Assembly: GCA_039881145.1 (NCBI GenBank)
Contig: JAYKKI010000066.1
Span: 11,361,001-11,425,000, forward strand
DNA length: 64,000 nucleotides
Reading direction: 5' to 3'
DNA from: Druceiella hillmani
Lineage: Eukaryota; Arthropoda; Insecta; Lepidoptera; Hepialidae
Shown here: positions 1-11,396 of the stretch, piece by piece
How positions within the stretch are numbered: position 1 is the stretch's first letter
Layout: every line of letters begins with the position of its first letter
Translations under genes and position numbers: made by a program
The notes under the pieces: generated by a model
Databases searched by the model: none
What the model saw: only the letters and a program-made list of their open reading frames with translations
What the model was told of the DNA's origin: nothing

Positions 1-700
1 TTTACTGAAGTCTTCTGGTAAAATAATTCTTTCACATTTTCTAACCTTTTTTATTCCTAGTAAACATTGTGCCTTGCAACATTGTGTTCTATTAAGTTTG
101 ATTCATTACTTTGGATACGGTTTTCTTGATCTGTAATCATGTCGTCCAGTCTATTCGTAGATCATATATGCATACGTAGAAACAAAAAATATCCCATATT
201 TAGATAGTGTATTTTACCGTTACAATGAAATTGTTTTATATATTCAATAGTTTCAAACTAATATTATGAAAAAGTTACAAAATTTATTTTTCTCTCCTTA
301 AGATATATGCATACATTAGCAATAACGGCAACTATTATTTTACGTATCAAAATACCCCGATGATAAATACTAAATTTCTTATGAACAAAATACTGCGGTC
401 GCAAATACTACCTTGCTTAAAAACAATATGCTGCGATGATAAATAGTTTTTCCTTTATGAAAATATAATGCTATTGCAAATACTACCTTGTTCTTAAGGA
501 ATATACTGCCATTGAAAATACTTATTTATAAAGCCTATACCGCGATTTGTTAATATTTGCATGACCGGATATAAAAACGTTCTGTATTTATTTTCCGCCT
601 CAAGTCTTTTACTTACTTTTCTGCAACTTTAATTATTCATTTCCTATGATGTCAATATATCTCTTTATTTTTATTCTACACAAGTTCTGTTAACCTTCCG

Positions 701-840
<140 letters not shown>

Positions 841-2172
841 TCCAATTTATAGAATTGGTTAAATTAGTTCATTAAAAGCAAATAGTATTGAACGAAATTA
901 TGGGGATATGTGTTTTAACGATACTTCTATTGACGGTATCAACTTGAACTTCCTTCCGTTATTATTAGTATATTTAACATAAATCAAAAGTCATTGGTAC
1001 AAAGGATGACTAGTATAGAAAAGTAGTAACAAAAACTACAGAATGACTACACGGAAAAATATATTCACGTATATAAATATATACTAAAGCACATCTAATA
1101 GCTACTCTAAAATAAATAAATTAAGTTATGAAAATTAAACAACACTCACTTTAATCCAATTGATAACACAAAGTACATTTAAAAAATTGTTCAGATTTGA
1201 TTCAAATATATCATATTCTGATATCATTACGAAATACAAAAAATTACGCAAAGTACCATAAAGAAATCTATTATGACCCTGTTCTGCATTTTCTATACGA
1301 TAGTTGCTATATTTAAATCTCCGATTAATTTTCTTTCTGAACTTAGACCAAAGTTTTCGACTACAACTATGACTACAAAGGTTGTCAAATTATGCAAGTA
1401 AAGATTGATTAGGAATATGTACTTGCTACTTTTGCATTTCCTGCTAGTTTTCATGGAAAGTTTATGTTTTCATTTGGTTCAGATCGCAGTCTCTCATAAT
1501 TTTTATGTGAAAGAATACCTTAAATTTTATATGGTAACTTGATATGTAAGAACCAATAAAAATGGACTTAAATTATTACAAATATCTTTTTTTTTAATTA
1601 ATCTATCACTGATGATGCCTCAGGTGTATCCTTTTTTAATTCGACAAATTGTTCCAACAACGCTATGTAATAAACCATTGCGATGAAATTGTTTTAATAT
1701 GTTCATAAGCAATCCTTCAATAAACTGTTGAATATATTAAATGTAATTTAGTTTTGAAGGAAGCTATCAGCTTCTCTATGTAGATAAAATGACTTATAAT
1801 CGAGCCCTATTCGGTACTAAAATTTTATTTGGTACTGAAAACAAGCCTATAAACATTATTATGAGACTTTGTCGTATATGGATCCTATACACTCTTGATT
1901 AATATCCACCGAAGCTTTTCATCGTTATGAATGCTACATTATCGAATTTTCAACACATATACACTTTCGATATTGCCTACATTATTTATCTCCTGTTAGG
2001 GTTTTTTTTATATAGAAAAGTATGTTTTATCGACTAATAATTAACGGAAAACCGGTAATAATAATGTGAATAAAATATTGGTTAGATACATGTTTATAAA
2101 TATGTCTATTAAAATAAGAATTTTATATACAAATTCATTAAAAAGGGATAAAATACAACTTATAATAAAAGA

Positions 2173-2254
2173 CCTAAATATTGAATTGGATTCTTGTTAT
2201 AATCCGTGAAATACCTAAATATTGTATTGGATTCTTGTTATAATCCGTGAAAAT
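2173..2254. repeat. 41-bp tandem duplication
   Basis: A unit beginning 'cctaaatattg' and containing 'ttcttgttataatccgtgaa' occurs twice, starting at 2173 and 2214. The two units are almost identical, so the duplication is recent. Confidence 0.9.
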
Positions 2255-2580
2255 TCATGCGCGCGCGCGTTTTTGTTTCGTAATCCCGCGGCTATCCCAT
2301 GTATCACCATATTTAAATGAACATGGAATGTTCCGTATGCACAAGCGTTGCAGTTATCACAATCTCGTTTTTTCGTTGACTTTTCACAACAAAGGCGGCG
2401 CAATATCTTTACGATATATTGAACTGGTCTGGAAGTGCTAATCGCCACGTGAAGCGCGCCCGTGACCGACTTCTCTTAGTCTGCGAACATCGCACAACCG
2501 GTTATTAAGGTAGTTTCAAGTTTGCTGTATCTAAAATTTGAAATGACCTCCCTCCTCCCCCGAAGACCGTTGGTTCCATG
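2254..2580. other. GC/CpG-richer island of unknown role
   Basis: This stretch is much richer in G+C and CpG than its surroundings. It holds a (GC)n run near 2261, 'cccgcggc', 'ggcggcgc', 'cacgtgaagcgcgcccg' and a C-rich tract near 2550-2565. Short open frames exist on both strands but none looks like a known protein. It could be a promoter or untranslated exon, or an old insertion: it sits in the part of copy 1 that copy 2 of the segmental duplication lacks. Confidence 0.4.
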
Positions 2581-2789
2581 ACTAATTTTAAAAGATTGAT
2601 CCGTAAGTGGCTTTTGACCCAGCAAATGCAAACAGAAAAAACGGAAAATATCCGCCCTCTGAAATTATTTGATTTAAATTATATTTTTATTAGTATCTTG
2701 TCTTTTTTCTTGCTTTTCGAATTTTGGTTTTATTTCTTTTCTTTGTACTATGTTTCCTCTATGGGTAATAACGTGAATATAGTTATATG

Positions 2790-2935
2790 TGTATGTGTAC
2801 TTGTGCATGTGTGTGTATGCGTATATTTGTATATGTGTAAGTGTGTGTGTGTATGTATTCATTGGTATATATATATTTTACATCTGTATAAATGCATGTA
2901 TAAGTATATATTTGTATGTGTGTGTGTATATGAAG
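2790..2935. repeat. Degenerate TG/TA-rich simple sequence
   Basis: Imperfect (TG)n with ATG and TATA interruptions. The 129-residue open frame covering it is Val/Cys/Tyr-rich because of the repeat and is not credible as a gene. Confidence 0.85.
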
Positions 2936-3447
2936 AGGTGCTAGCTGTAACCTGGCCGTGTCGGTGATGTTTATAGCGTGACGACACAATACGAGCTAGT
3001 TACTGTTTTGAAGATAAAATATTGAAAAATTTAAAGTTAAGGCGTGTAACTTAATTTTTTAATTTTTATGTTATCATTAGCTCCACGAAAATTTCAGTAC
3101 ATGTCTATTACTTTACCTGCTATATTGCAAATAAATTATGTTATTATTGTTAATATTATTATTAAAGTGTGTGTCCTTGTTCAACCTTGTTCTTCTAGTA
3201 GGAGTGCATATTAATATGTGCGGTCCATACGACCCCAAATTTAGTTTTTGATAATTTAAGTCAACTCTGAAGTATAAATAAATATTCAAAGTAATGATTA
3301 TTATTTTTAGAATTCGCATACTTTAATTTTATTTTCGAAATATGTGAGAGATTAAAGAACTTGATATGAATATGTTATTTCGTGCCTTTAAAAGTCCGTG
3401 AAGGTGAAATTAACGGAAAAAGTAAGTTAAGAAAAATGTTAAGAAAA

Positions 3448-3449
3448 TT

Positions 3450-3505
<56 letters not shown>

Positions 3506-3508
3506 TAC

Positions 3509-3550
<42 letters not shown>
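3448..3550. repeat. (TA)n microsatellite
   Basis: Two long TA runs separated by 'aaatatacattttt'. It lies in copy 1 of the segmental duplication. Confidence 0.95.
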
Positions 3551-3553
<3 letters not shown>

Positions 3554-4875
3554 ATGCTAATAAGATCGGATTAAAGAAAGCAAAAAAAACATTCGACTTT
3601 TCAAAATACGGATCAATTAATATAAAAATTAGTAATATATTATTTGCAGGCAGCAGCCAATGACAAGAAATAAATCAAATATAAAATACAGAAATAAATT
3701 ATATTATTCCTTATAAATATATAAAATATATTTTGTATACGAAAAGGAACAGTGTATTATTGTAAATTTAATTTAATGTGCTAATACGGACATTTACAGT
3801 CGTGAATATCGAAATGTAAAATAACGAAATTTCCCAAAAAATTTAAATTGGATATTATATTTTCTGAAATTCGATGACGCAACACCTTCTGTAAAATGGT
3901 AAAATGTAAAATAATTCCAACAAATAACTTTTATAACATGTACCGACATGTGGATTTTACACTGTAAGGTTTTACACGTACGAACCGATATATTATATAT
4001 AGCAGACCTGGTTTTCATTCAATTTGCGAGGGGTAATCCGTTATCGACCGCTGCTGAACTGATGCCCATCTTGGGTCATTGTTGGAATATTTTGATTTTT
4101 ATTCTGTGATTTGATAGTGGAAATATCTTATTTTGAATTTCGGAAGCGAAATCCTATCTAATCGTTGTACTGCGCCAATTTAATTTGAAGAGAGAACACA
4201 TAAAACTATATTTAGGTAAAGACCTTTGTATATTGTATTATAATGACAAAGACATCAAACCGATATCAATATTTAAGTCTAATTTTGACTGACTAAACTG
4301 ACTAAATTTATGAAAAAATTAATGTATGTATATTATCATTTTGCAACGCTGCGTATTTTTTATTTCTTTCCACTTTTAATTATATTTAATAATGGTGTTT
4401 AGAACTTTATATAAACTCTTGTAGTACAAAAATTAATTTAAAATTATATCGAACTATTTTTTTAACAATCCATTTCCCTTGAGTGTAATTTACAAAGAAA
4501 GGTGTATGTCACAGTACACATTGCAGAAGTGAAACTAATTAAATTTTGTGCACGTTGTAAGAAACAAATTATTAGCATAAAACAGAACATTATTACTTAC
4601 GTATTACCACTTCTATCAAAGAGAATAAAAATAATTACAAAGTTTATAGTTCTTAATATAATTTTAAAAATTTTGTCTGCGGATTCAGAAAATAAATCTC
4701 AATTATTTAATGGTTTGTGTTACAAAAATTAATTACTAAGATAAAATTAAGAGATGCCAATAACACATATGCTAATGATCTCCTTTAAGTCGAAAAAAAT
4801 AATATTTTATAAGTTTTTAAACGTCTAAATATGAAAGTATAAAGTATTAAACGATTTCAAAATATGCGATTTCGC

Positions 4876-4944
4876 TATATATACATATACATACATACAT
4901 ACACACACACACACATAGATATATATATATATATATATACATAC

Positions 4945-4998
<54 letters not shown>

Positions 4999-5003
4999 TA
5001 TTT
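4876..5003. repeat. Compound (CA)n/(TA)n microsatellite
   Basis: CA tract followed by TA tracts with a 'ttat' break near 4963. A compound CA/TA microsatellite sits at the equivalent place in the other duplicate (56370-56459), so the tract probably predates the duplication. Confidence 0.95.
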
Positions 5004-5338
5004 GTGTGTGGGTGCTGTGTATGTATACTTTCAATCTACCTTTTCCACTAATTACACCCACGGCCCTTTTAACACATGGAATTAAACATTCATACCAGGT
5101 TTTTTAAATTCTCAAATAAACGAAAATAATAATATAAAATATGATTATTTAATATTTTTACTTTGAATGTTCATATATTTTTAAAATTTCATTTGATTTA
5201 TTTGCAACTATAAACGTCTACACATATCGATCGTATTTATACATATGTAGTCCTGTTATAAAAACAAGGTTAAGCACACTTTCATGGATTTTTACATTAG
5301 TCCCATAAAATATTTTGGTCCTTTATTATAAGTTTCGT

Positions 5339-5391
5339 AACTTTTCAATATAATCGTACATGTTTCATTACTTTTCAATATAATCGTACAT
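5339..5391. repeat. 30-bp tandem duplication
   Basis: The string 'cttttcaatataatcgtaca' occurs at 5341 and again at 5371, without differences. Confidence 0.9.
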
Positions 5392-5699
5392 AAAGATATA
5401 TGTTTCAAAAAAGATATTGAAAAGTGCATTTATTGACATATATCTGACCAATATATTTTCTGTATTATCACTGGCATTCGGTCAATTATTACTCTATCAA
5501 AAATAATTTTCTGTCTAAAAGAACCTAAATGCAAGATAAATTATGTAGACGAAATCGATAACTTAATATGCGTCGAAAGTTCTACAACGTAGCGTACAAA
5601 ACAACGGAAAGCTTCGGCGGATGTTAATCAAATGAATCCATGTTCTATACACGGCTTTCAGTGTCGAATCAAATTTGAGTATTAAATAGGGTGTAGAGA

Positions 5700-6225
5700 A
5701 AGAGGCTTGAAATTTCCTTCGATATTAAATTGCATTTAATATGTTCGATAGAATAAAATTCAAATTTTTTTTTATTATTTACATCCTTCGTCGATCGACT
5801 CAATAATTAATTGCTTGTTACCCTTTACTTTTTGGGAAAAGTCTGATTTGTCTTAAATAAAATAAGATAGTCGTACAAATCGATAGGGAACAAGAACTGA
5901 CAAAGACTGCGTACGTAATTTAAATTGAAAAAAAATGGCCAATATATAAATGAAACCCGAATAGTCAATATAATTGTTACATTTTTAATACATTATCTAT
6001 TATTCTTTCGTTTCTGTTTTTAAATTTTAGAAAGATTTGGCGGAGATTTCGGGCAGTTTTCCAAATGAAAAATAAAAAGTATAAGTAATAGTATAGATTT
6101 GAATTAAAAATTGTGTAGATAATTGACATTTTTCGAAATTTCATCCATTCTGATACGTAAAAGATATTTTTTCCGAAGTGTAAATTTAGTAAAATCTTCG
6201 CCACATATTGCTAGAATAATACATG
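5700..6225. other. Gene-free stretch
   Basis: Ordinary AT-rich sequence. Short open frames overlap on both strands with no recognisable protein. Confidence 0.6.
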
Positions 6226-6263
6226 TACACGCACGTACGCACACACGCACACGCACACATACA

Positions 6264-6327
<64 letters not shown>

Positions 6328-6336
6328 TATATACAT
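6226..6336. repeat. Compound (CA)n/(TA)n microsatellite
   Basis: CACG/CACA-rich start followed by a long pure TA run. Confidence 0.95.
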
Positions 6337-6808
6337 ACTTTTAAACTAAAAATACATATGATTATATAATATAGTTTTTATAAACATGCTTAATAATATT
6401 CATCGAAATGTCTTAAATAAGGTACCATATTTATAATAAATATATTGAGGGGTTTTAGATGTTTAACGAAAGCGAATTAAACAAAACATTGCTCGTATAT
6501 TCAGTGTGTGATTATAACATAAGTGCAGGTACAGGAGTGCATCAGAATAAACTATCGTAAATTACTTAAAAGTATTAAACATTATTAGAGAAAGGCATTG
6601 TTTCATTTGAGACTTATCGTTTGTTTTACTCGAAATATGCCTATAAACGAGATTGCCTTGAACCATACACAATTGACATGTGACTTGAGACGTGTGAAAT
6701 CTATAATCAATATGCAATGAAACAAAAAGTTTTTCGAATTTGTTACTTAACCTTAGATGTCAAAAATCAAAACAATTATAAATTGAATAAGGTGATACTT
6801 TAGGGAAA

Positions 6809-6950
6809 ATGTTCTTCTGAAATTTGAACGATGTAATCTCACTGTAAAATAAACAAAACTAAATAAATTTCACGCAAAAAGTTGTCATGAAATGATTTTT
6901 GGTGAATTTTCTTCTCTTGAATTTTCTTTGGTGAAAGGTCTTAATTTACA
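6809..6950 (+). repeat. Fragment of the 8.94-kb dispersed repeat
   Basis: It matches 9218-9335 closely, from 'gttcttctgaaatttgaacg' through 'gttgtcatgaaatgattttt' to 'ggtcttaattta'. The fragment here has about 20 extra bases that the 9.3-kb copy lacks. The two are in direct orientation, 2.4 kb apart. No head or tail of the family is present, so it is truncated. Confidence 0.85.
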
Positions 6951-8590
6951 ATATCATTATAGATTTGGACTCTAAATATATCGGATACTAGGCGCAATTA
7001 TATACAGCCAAAAGGAGAAATCACATTTATTGCAGATTCATTTGTAAAATGTTTTTCACTTTTATTTTGTGGAAAATCCCCCATAAGCATTACTAATTGC
7101 TTATTTTACTTGTAATCATGACGTGCTTTGATTTGACTTGTCATCGTGGGACCTTTCGTCACAAGTAGTGGCTAGAATCAGGATGGAGCTGGAAGGTAAT
7201 GATAATAACCGATTAATGTTGACGTGAATGTTCATCGTCTTTGGACTTGTCCGACTTATTTGACAAGTCTTTTAATTAAAATATTAACCAAAATCTGATG
7301 ATGGATTCCGAAGGCGGTAACAGAAACTCCTCAGTGTTTAGGAGTAAATTCTTCCAGTTTGGACGCCTTGAACTTTTTTGATCTGAGAAATAATTAATAA
7401 AGTAAAGTGATAGGGAAATATTTGCAGGTATATACAAAGGCAAGTAGCAACAAAAATATGAGTAGATTGGTAAGTAAGTTTATAGAGGCATATTCCAAGG
7501 TATGTAGCAACTAGGACATCAGTAGGTAGGTAAGTACGTACGTACAAATATACGCAGTGTACGAATCACTTAGAAAATTAATAGATAAGTAGATAAGTAT
7601 GTACAGGTATGTAAAAAGAAATGATATTTCGTGCGGCTATGAAGAAGACAAAAGAGGGAAGATTTGTTGATCTATCCATACATGTACATATGTATAGGTG
7701 TACATGCGTACCTAAATGTATTCATGTAAATTAAATCTCACAACTTCGGTTTTAGGTTTCAATGAATGAGTTTAAATTCTGGGAAATAATTAAAGGTAGT
7801 AAGTACTATAAATGGAAAAAGAAAACTTTTAAACATAAAAATAGAATAAAATTGAAATAAACTTTCAATAAGAAATGCACTGAAAAGTATAATGTATATT
7901 AGGTATATATAAATAGTCTTGAATACATTTATTCAGCCGATTTTATTAAGCTTGGCACATGTCATGCAAATTTAATAAAATACTAATAATTTTAATACGT
8001 GAAAATAGTATATAGTTAAAATTATTGTCGAATAAAAATTTACAATGTTTTAAAATAGCTCATTATAACATATTCCCAATTAACTTTGATATACACAAAA
8101 CGGAAAATCAAATTTTGTTATTTCAATTACGAAAAAATACAGGCCAATTGCAAATTCACATTGTATCTGCATCATTTAAAATCCGATATACTTTAATAAA
8201 ATAAATGTATATTTTTTAATTTAGAATTTCTGAAGTGATACCATAAAAGCTAGTTACGATGAAAGAACTTTTGTTTGTTGTATTGCTTGTAATTAAAAAA
8301 TAATTGAAGTTGAATGCAATTTTAGTATTTGTGCTTCTTAGCAGCGTTATGATAAATGTAAAAGTTTTTAAAGTGGACGTGGTCACAAAATAAGTATAAC
8401 AACGGCGAATTGAATGATCTCCCTTGTTGGTAATGATGTAATTATAGATTTGTATTAGAGAGACTTCGCCTCCAGAGCTCTTCCACTATGCCTCACACGC
8501 CCAGGTATAATAAGAAACATTTATTTTCTGTCTACTTCTTTTACTTTACATTTCAGATACTCGGTATATTAGAACCAGAATAAACTGATA
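6951..8590. other. Gene-free stretch with a degenerate tetranucleotide zone
   Basis: At 7425-7620 there is an imperfect run of GTAG, AGTA and GTAC motifs. It contains two related segments ('gcaagtagcaac' and 'gtatgtagcaac'). The rest is plain AT-rich DNA without a recognisable coding frame. Confidence 0.6.
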
Positions 8591-8593
8591 CAT

Positions 8594-8633
8594 ATAACAT
8601 ACCAGTTTATTTGGTAATAAACTGGTACGTTAT
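8594..8633. repeat. Short hairpin, 18-bp arms
   Basis: Arms 8594-8611 and 8616-8633 pair with one mismatch around a 4-base loop. The core is 'accagtttatt' against 'aataaactggt'. Confidence 0.8.
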
Positions 8634-8858
8634 AGGTAAGAAATGCGATTCAATTTCAATTAAAGTAATTACTCATAAAATGTTCAAATATTTTCCTGCC
8701 AACTCTTTTTTTCTTGTAAACAAATCGAGCATTTGTATATTATAAATCTGACAATATGAATATATATTATTTAAAGAAAATCCACAGCCACAAAAGGTAA
8801 ATATTTACCTGAAATTACATTTGTTAAGTGCAGTTGATTACTGAAATGCTCGAATGGT

Positions 8859-8931
8859 AACAAAATCTTTTAATATTAATTTTTTTTAAATTGTAATAAA
8901 ATTTAACGCGTAAATATTAAAAGATTTTGTT
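8859..8931. repeat. Inverted repeat abutting a dispersed repeat head
   Basis: The string 'aacaaaatcttttaatatt' at 8859 recurs inverted at 8913-8931, giving 19-bp perfect arms and a roughly 35-base loop. The right arm ends 4 bases before the head of the dispersed repeat at 8936. Confidence 0.8.
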
Positions 8932-8935
8932 GCTA

Positions 8936-9333
8936 GCGACCCGCCCCGGCAGCGCACGGGTGCAATGTACGTAACTAATGTGGTATAATTTTGGAGCGAT
9001 TAATAATATTACTGTCATTCACGTGCTTCCGCCGCCCCTCCGTGACATCGCTAGTACCGATTTTTGGTAATTTTAAATCTGTGATATCTTCAAAAATATT
9101 AAGGATAATGACTTGCTGTTAAGAGCAAATTTTATATACATTAAATTTCCAACGAAACCAATTTACTATTGATCAAAATAACTTCGATTGTATAACCCAC
9201 AAAATAACGTAATAAAAATGGTTCTTCTAAAATTTAAACGATGTGATCTCACTCTGAAATAAACGAAACTAAATAAATTTCACGCAAAAAAGTTGTCATG
9301 AAATGATTTTTGGTGAATTTTGCTTAGGTCTTA

Positions 9334-9388
<55 letters not shown>

Positions 9389-9705
9389 TATTTGTAAGAT
9401 ATAGATATATGCCATGGCGAACTTTTTTGTAGATATTTTCAAAATAGGCAATTCCACAGTACAACATTTTGATATATCTCGTAAAATTTAGCCAACGCTA
9501 GCAATGAAAGCGCCCAAAATTCTACTTTTTTACGCAATATTGATTTTTCCGTATTTCCTGTAAATATATCATGCACGTATAAACCTTTCGGAAGAAATTA
9601 TTTGAATGATAGTTAAAAACGCATCAAAATCCGTTGCGTAGTTAAAAAATGTAAGCTTGCAGAAGGACAGACACGTGGGAAGGGACCTTACTTAAAAATA
9701 TGTAA
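8936..9705 (+). mobile_element. Dispersed non-autonomous repeat, near full length
   Basis: The head reads 'gcgacccgccccggcagcgc'. The tail carries 'catcaaaatccgttgcgtag' and 'aaggacagacacgtgggaag'. Similar heads and tails are, from general knowledge, widespread in insect genomes. A second head in the same orientation lies at 35538-35838, sharing 'gagcgrttaataatattac' and 'gctrttaagagcaaatttt'. A central fragment lies at 6809-6950. I see no coding frame, and a (TA)n run at 9336-9386 interrupts the body. I cannot assign the class (SINE, MITE or Helitron-like) from sequence alone. Confidence 0.7.
9336..9386. repeat. (TA)n microsatellite inside a dispersed repeat
   Basis: Pure TA run placed between the body and the tail of the repeat at 8936-9705. 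Confidence 0.95.
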
Positions 9706-9826
9706 GGATAAAAACAATCTCGACAAATTAGCGAAAACAAAAATATAGTGACTAAATGGAGACTAACAAAAAATGGGGTAAATGACGTCATTTTAGTGAA
9801 GTATCAATGGAAATGCTATATGTAAT

Positions 9827-9835
9827 TATATATAT

Positions 9836-9880
<45 letters not shown>

Positions 9881-9895
9881 CACACACATATATAA
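9827..9895. repeat. (TA)n/(CA)n microsatellite
   Basis: TA run with a short CA segment near its right end. Confidence 0.95.
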
Positions 9896-9899
9896 CTAT

Positions 9900-10555
9900 A
9901 TATTTATTCAATAATACTTCTAAATTGTGACATCAAAGTTGTAGGATGAATAATATCGTTATAGATTTACTATGAATTACAATTTTCCTATTAATAAAAA
10001 TTGTTTACAAAATTATAGGTTCAGTTGTTTCAGAAATAAAGTGCGGAGAGTTTTCTTGGTTTTATTTCAGTATTTCTCTTAAGGTATAATGCTTAGTATT
10101 GTAAAAAAATGTCTTCATGAAACTTTTTACTAGCCATTTCATATTTCACTCTGCATATAATTGAAATAACTTTTCGGTGTACTTTATTTGCTCCATCTCT
10201 TGGTCATGGACATCATGAACATTTTTGTAAGTTGGCTATTAATATTTTTACTGGTTAATATGATTTATCTCCATGCAAATTTCAAATTTCTACTTCAAAC
10301 AGTTTCCAAGAAAAATATCTGTGTTAAATAGACAACTGGATACCTGGATCTTATAAAATTCTTTATAATTAATATTTTCTAAATTTACAAATTTCCGGGT
10401 AGAACTATCTAAACACGGTTAGATAATGTCACAAAATTTTATTAATAAATTAAATGGAATAAATACGTAATGCACGAATAATTTAAAAACTTCTTAACGT
10501 TTGCTTGAATGTGTCATGTGCAGTTTTTTAGTCCCGTTAAACTAAATATTCGCAG
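9900..10555. other. Gene-free stretch
   Basis: AT-rich sequence without repeats or coding frames that I can identify. Confidence 0.55.
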
Positions 10556-10558
10556 ATC

Positions 10559-10650
10559 TTGAATACATTTAGCGTTAATTTTGTAGAAATTCATTATCAC
10601 TTAATTTTTATTCAAAATTAAATGAAACCCATTATCATTAAATTCAACTA
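10559..10650. mobile_element. Penelope-derived foldback element, solo outer arm
   Basis: The outer arm of the foldback family is recognisable: 'gaatacatttagcgttaatt', 'ttgtagaaattcattatcac', then 'aaattaaatgaaacc'. The ribozyme-like core and the second arm are missing. The variant 'attatcacttaat' is shared with the outer arm of the 38.0-kb copy, pointing to a subfamily distinct from the 41.2- and 62.2-kb copies. Confidence 0.75.
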
Positions 10651-10654
10651 GTCT

Positions 10655-11329
10655 TTGAATTTCAAAATGGTGAAACTATATAGATTTATAAAATATGTTT
10701 ATTTCAAAATAACTTTATTTGTTTCAGAGTTAAACTGAAATAATTTAGCGAGAAGGGTTGTAAAAGTTTGTTTTAGGGTTTGACAAGAACTTGTCTTAAT
10801 AAACTAAAATCTATTATATTTTTTTCTATTAAACTAATGTCTTTTTCCTCTAAAGTAATTTAAAATATTAAGTTGTAAATAAAGATAATAACACAGTATC
10901 TACTCAGTATATATTATACCATTTATTCATAGTAGTTTTAAAAGAGACTTACTTGCAGGTCATTCAAATTTATTATGGTAAGAGTAATTTATGTTTTTAG
11001 TGAAAAGCATCTATGACAGCTAAATTATGTCTTAGAACATTTTGGTAATAAATATTGTAAAACTTTTTCCGAAACTTGAAAATTTCAAAGTAAGAAATGA
11101 TTTTATACGTTTTGTTATGAATTAAACTTGGCCTAAATTAAAATGTGTGATCGTAACTTCCAAAAGAAGGTGCCAAAACATTAATACACAGGACTCTGCT
11201 TAGTTTGCTTTGAAATTATAATCCTTCTTTTGGATTTTAATTTATTTCCCAGTAAAGTTATAAAAATTATTTACATGGTTTTGTTTGTTAAATGGGGTTT
11301 TAAGGCATTACTGAATTAAATGGGTATGA

Positions 11330-11396
<67 letters not shown>

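Noticed and set aside
2578..2967. 129-residue plus-strand open frame
   Set aside because: Its second half is a translated TG/TA microsatellite and the first half has no recognisable domain.
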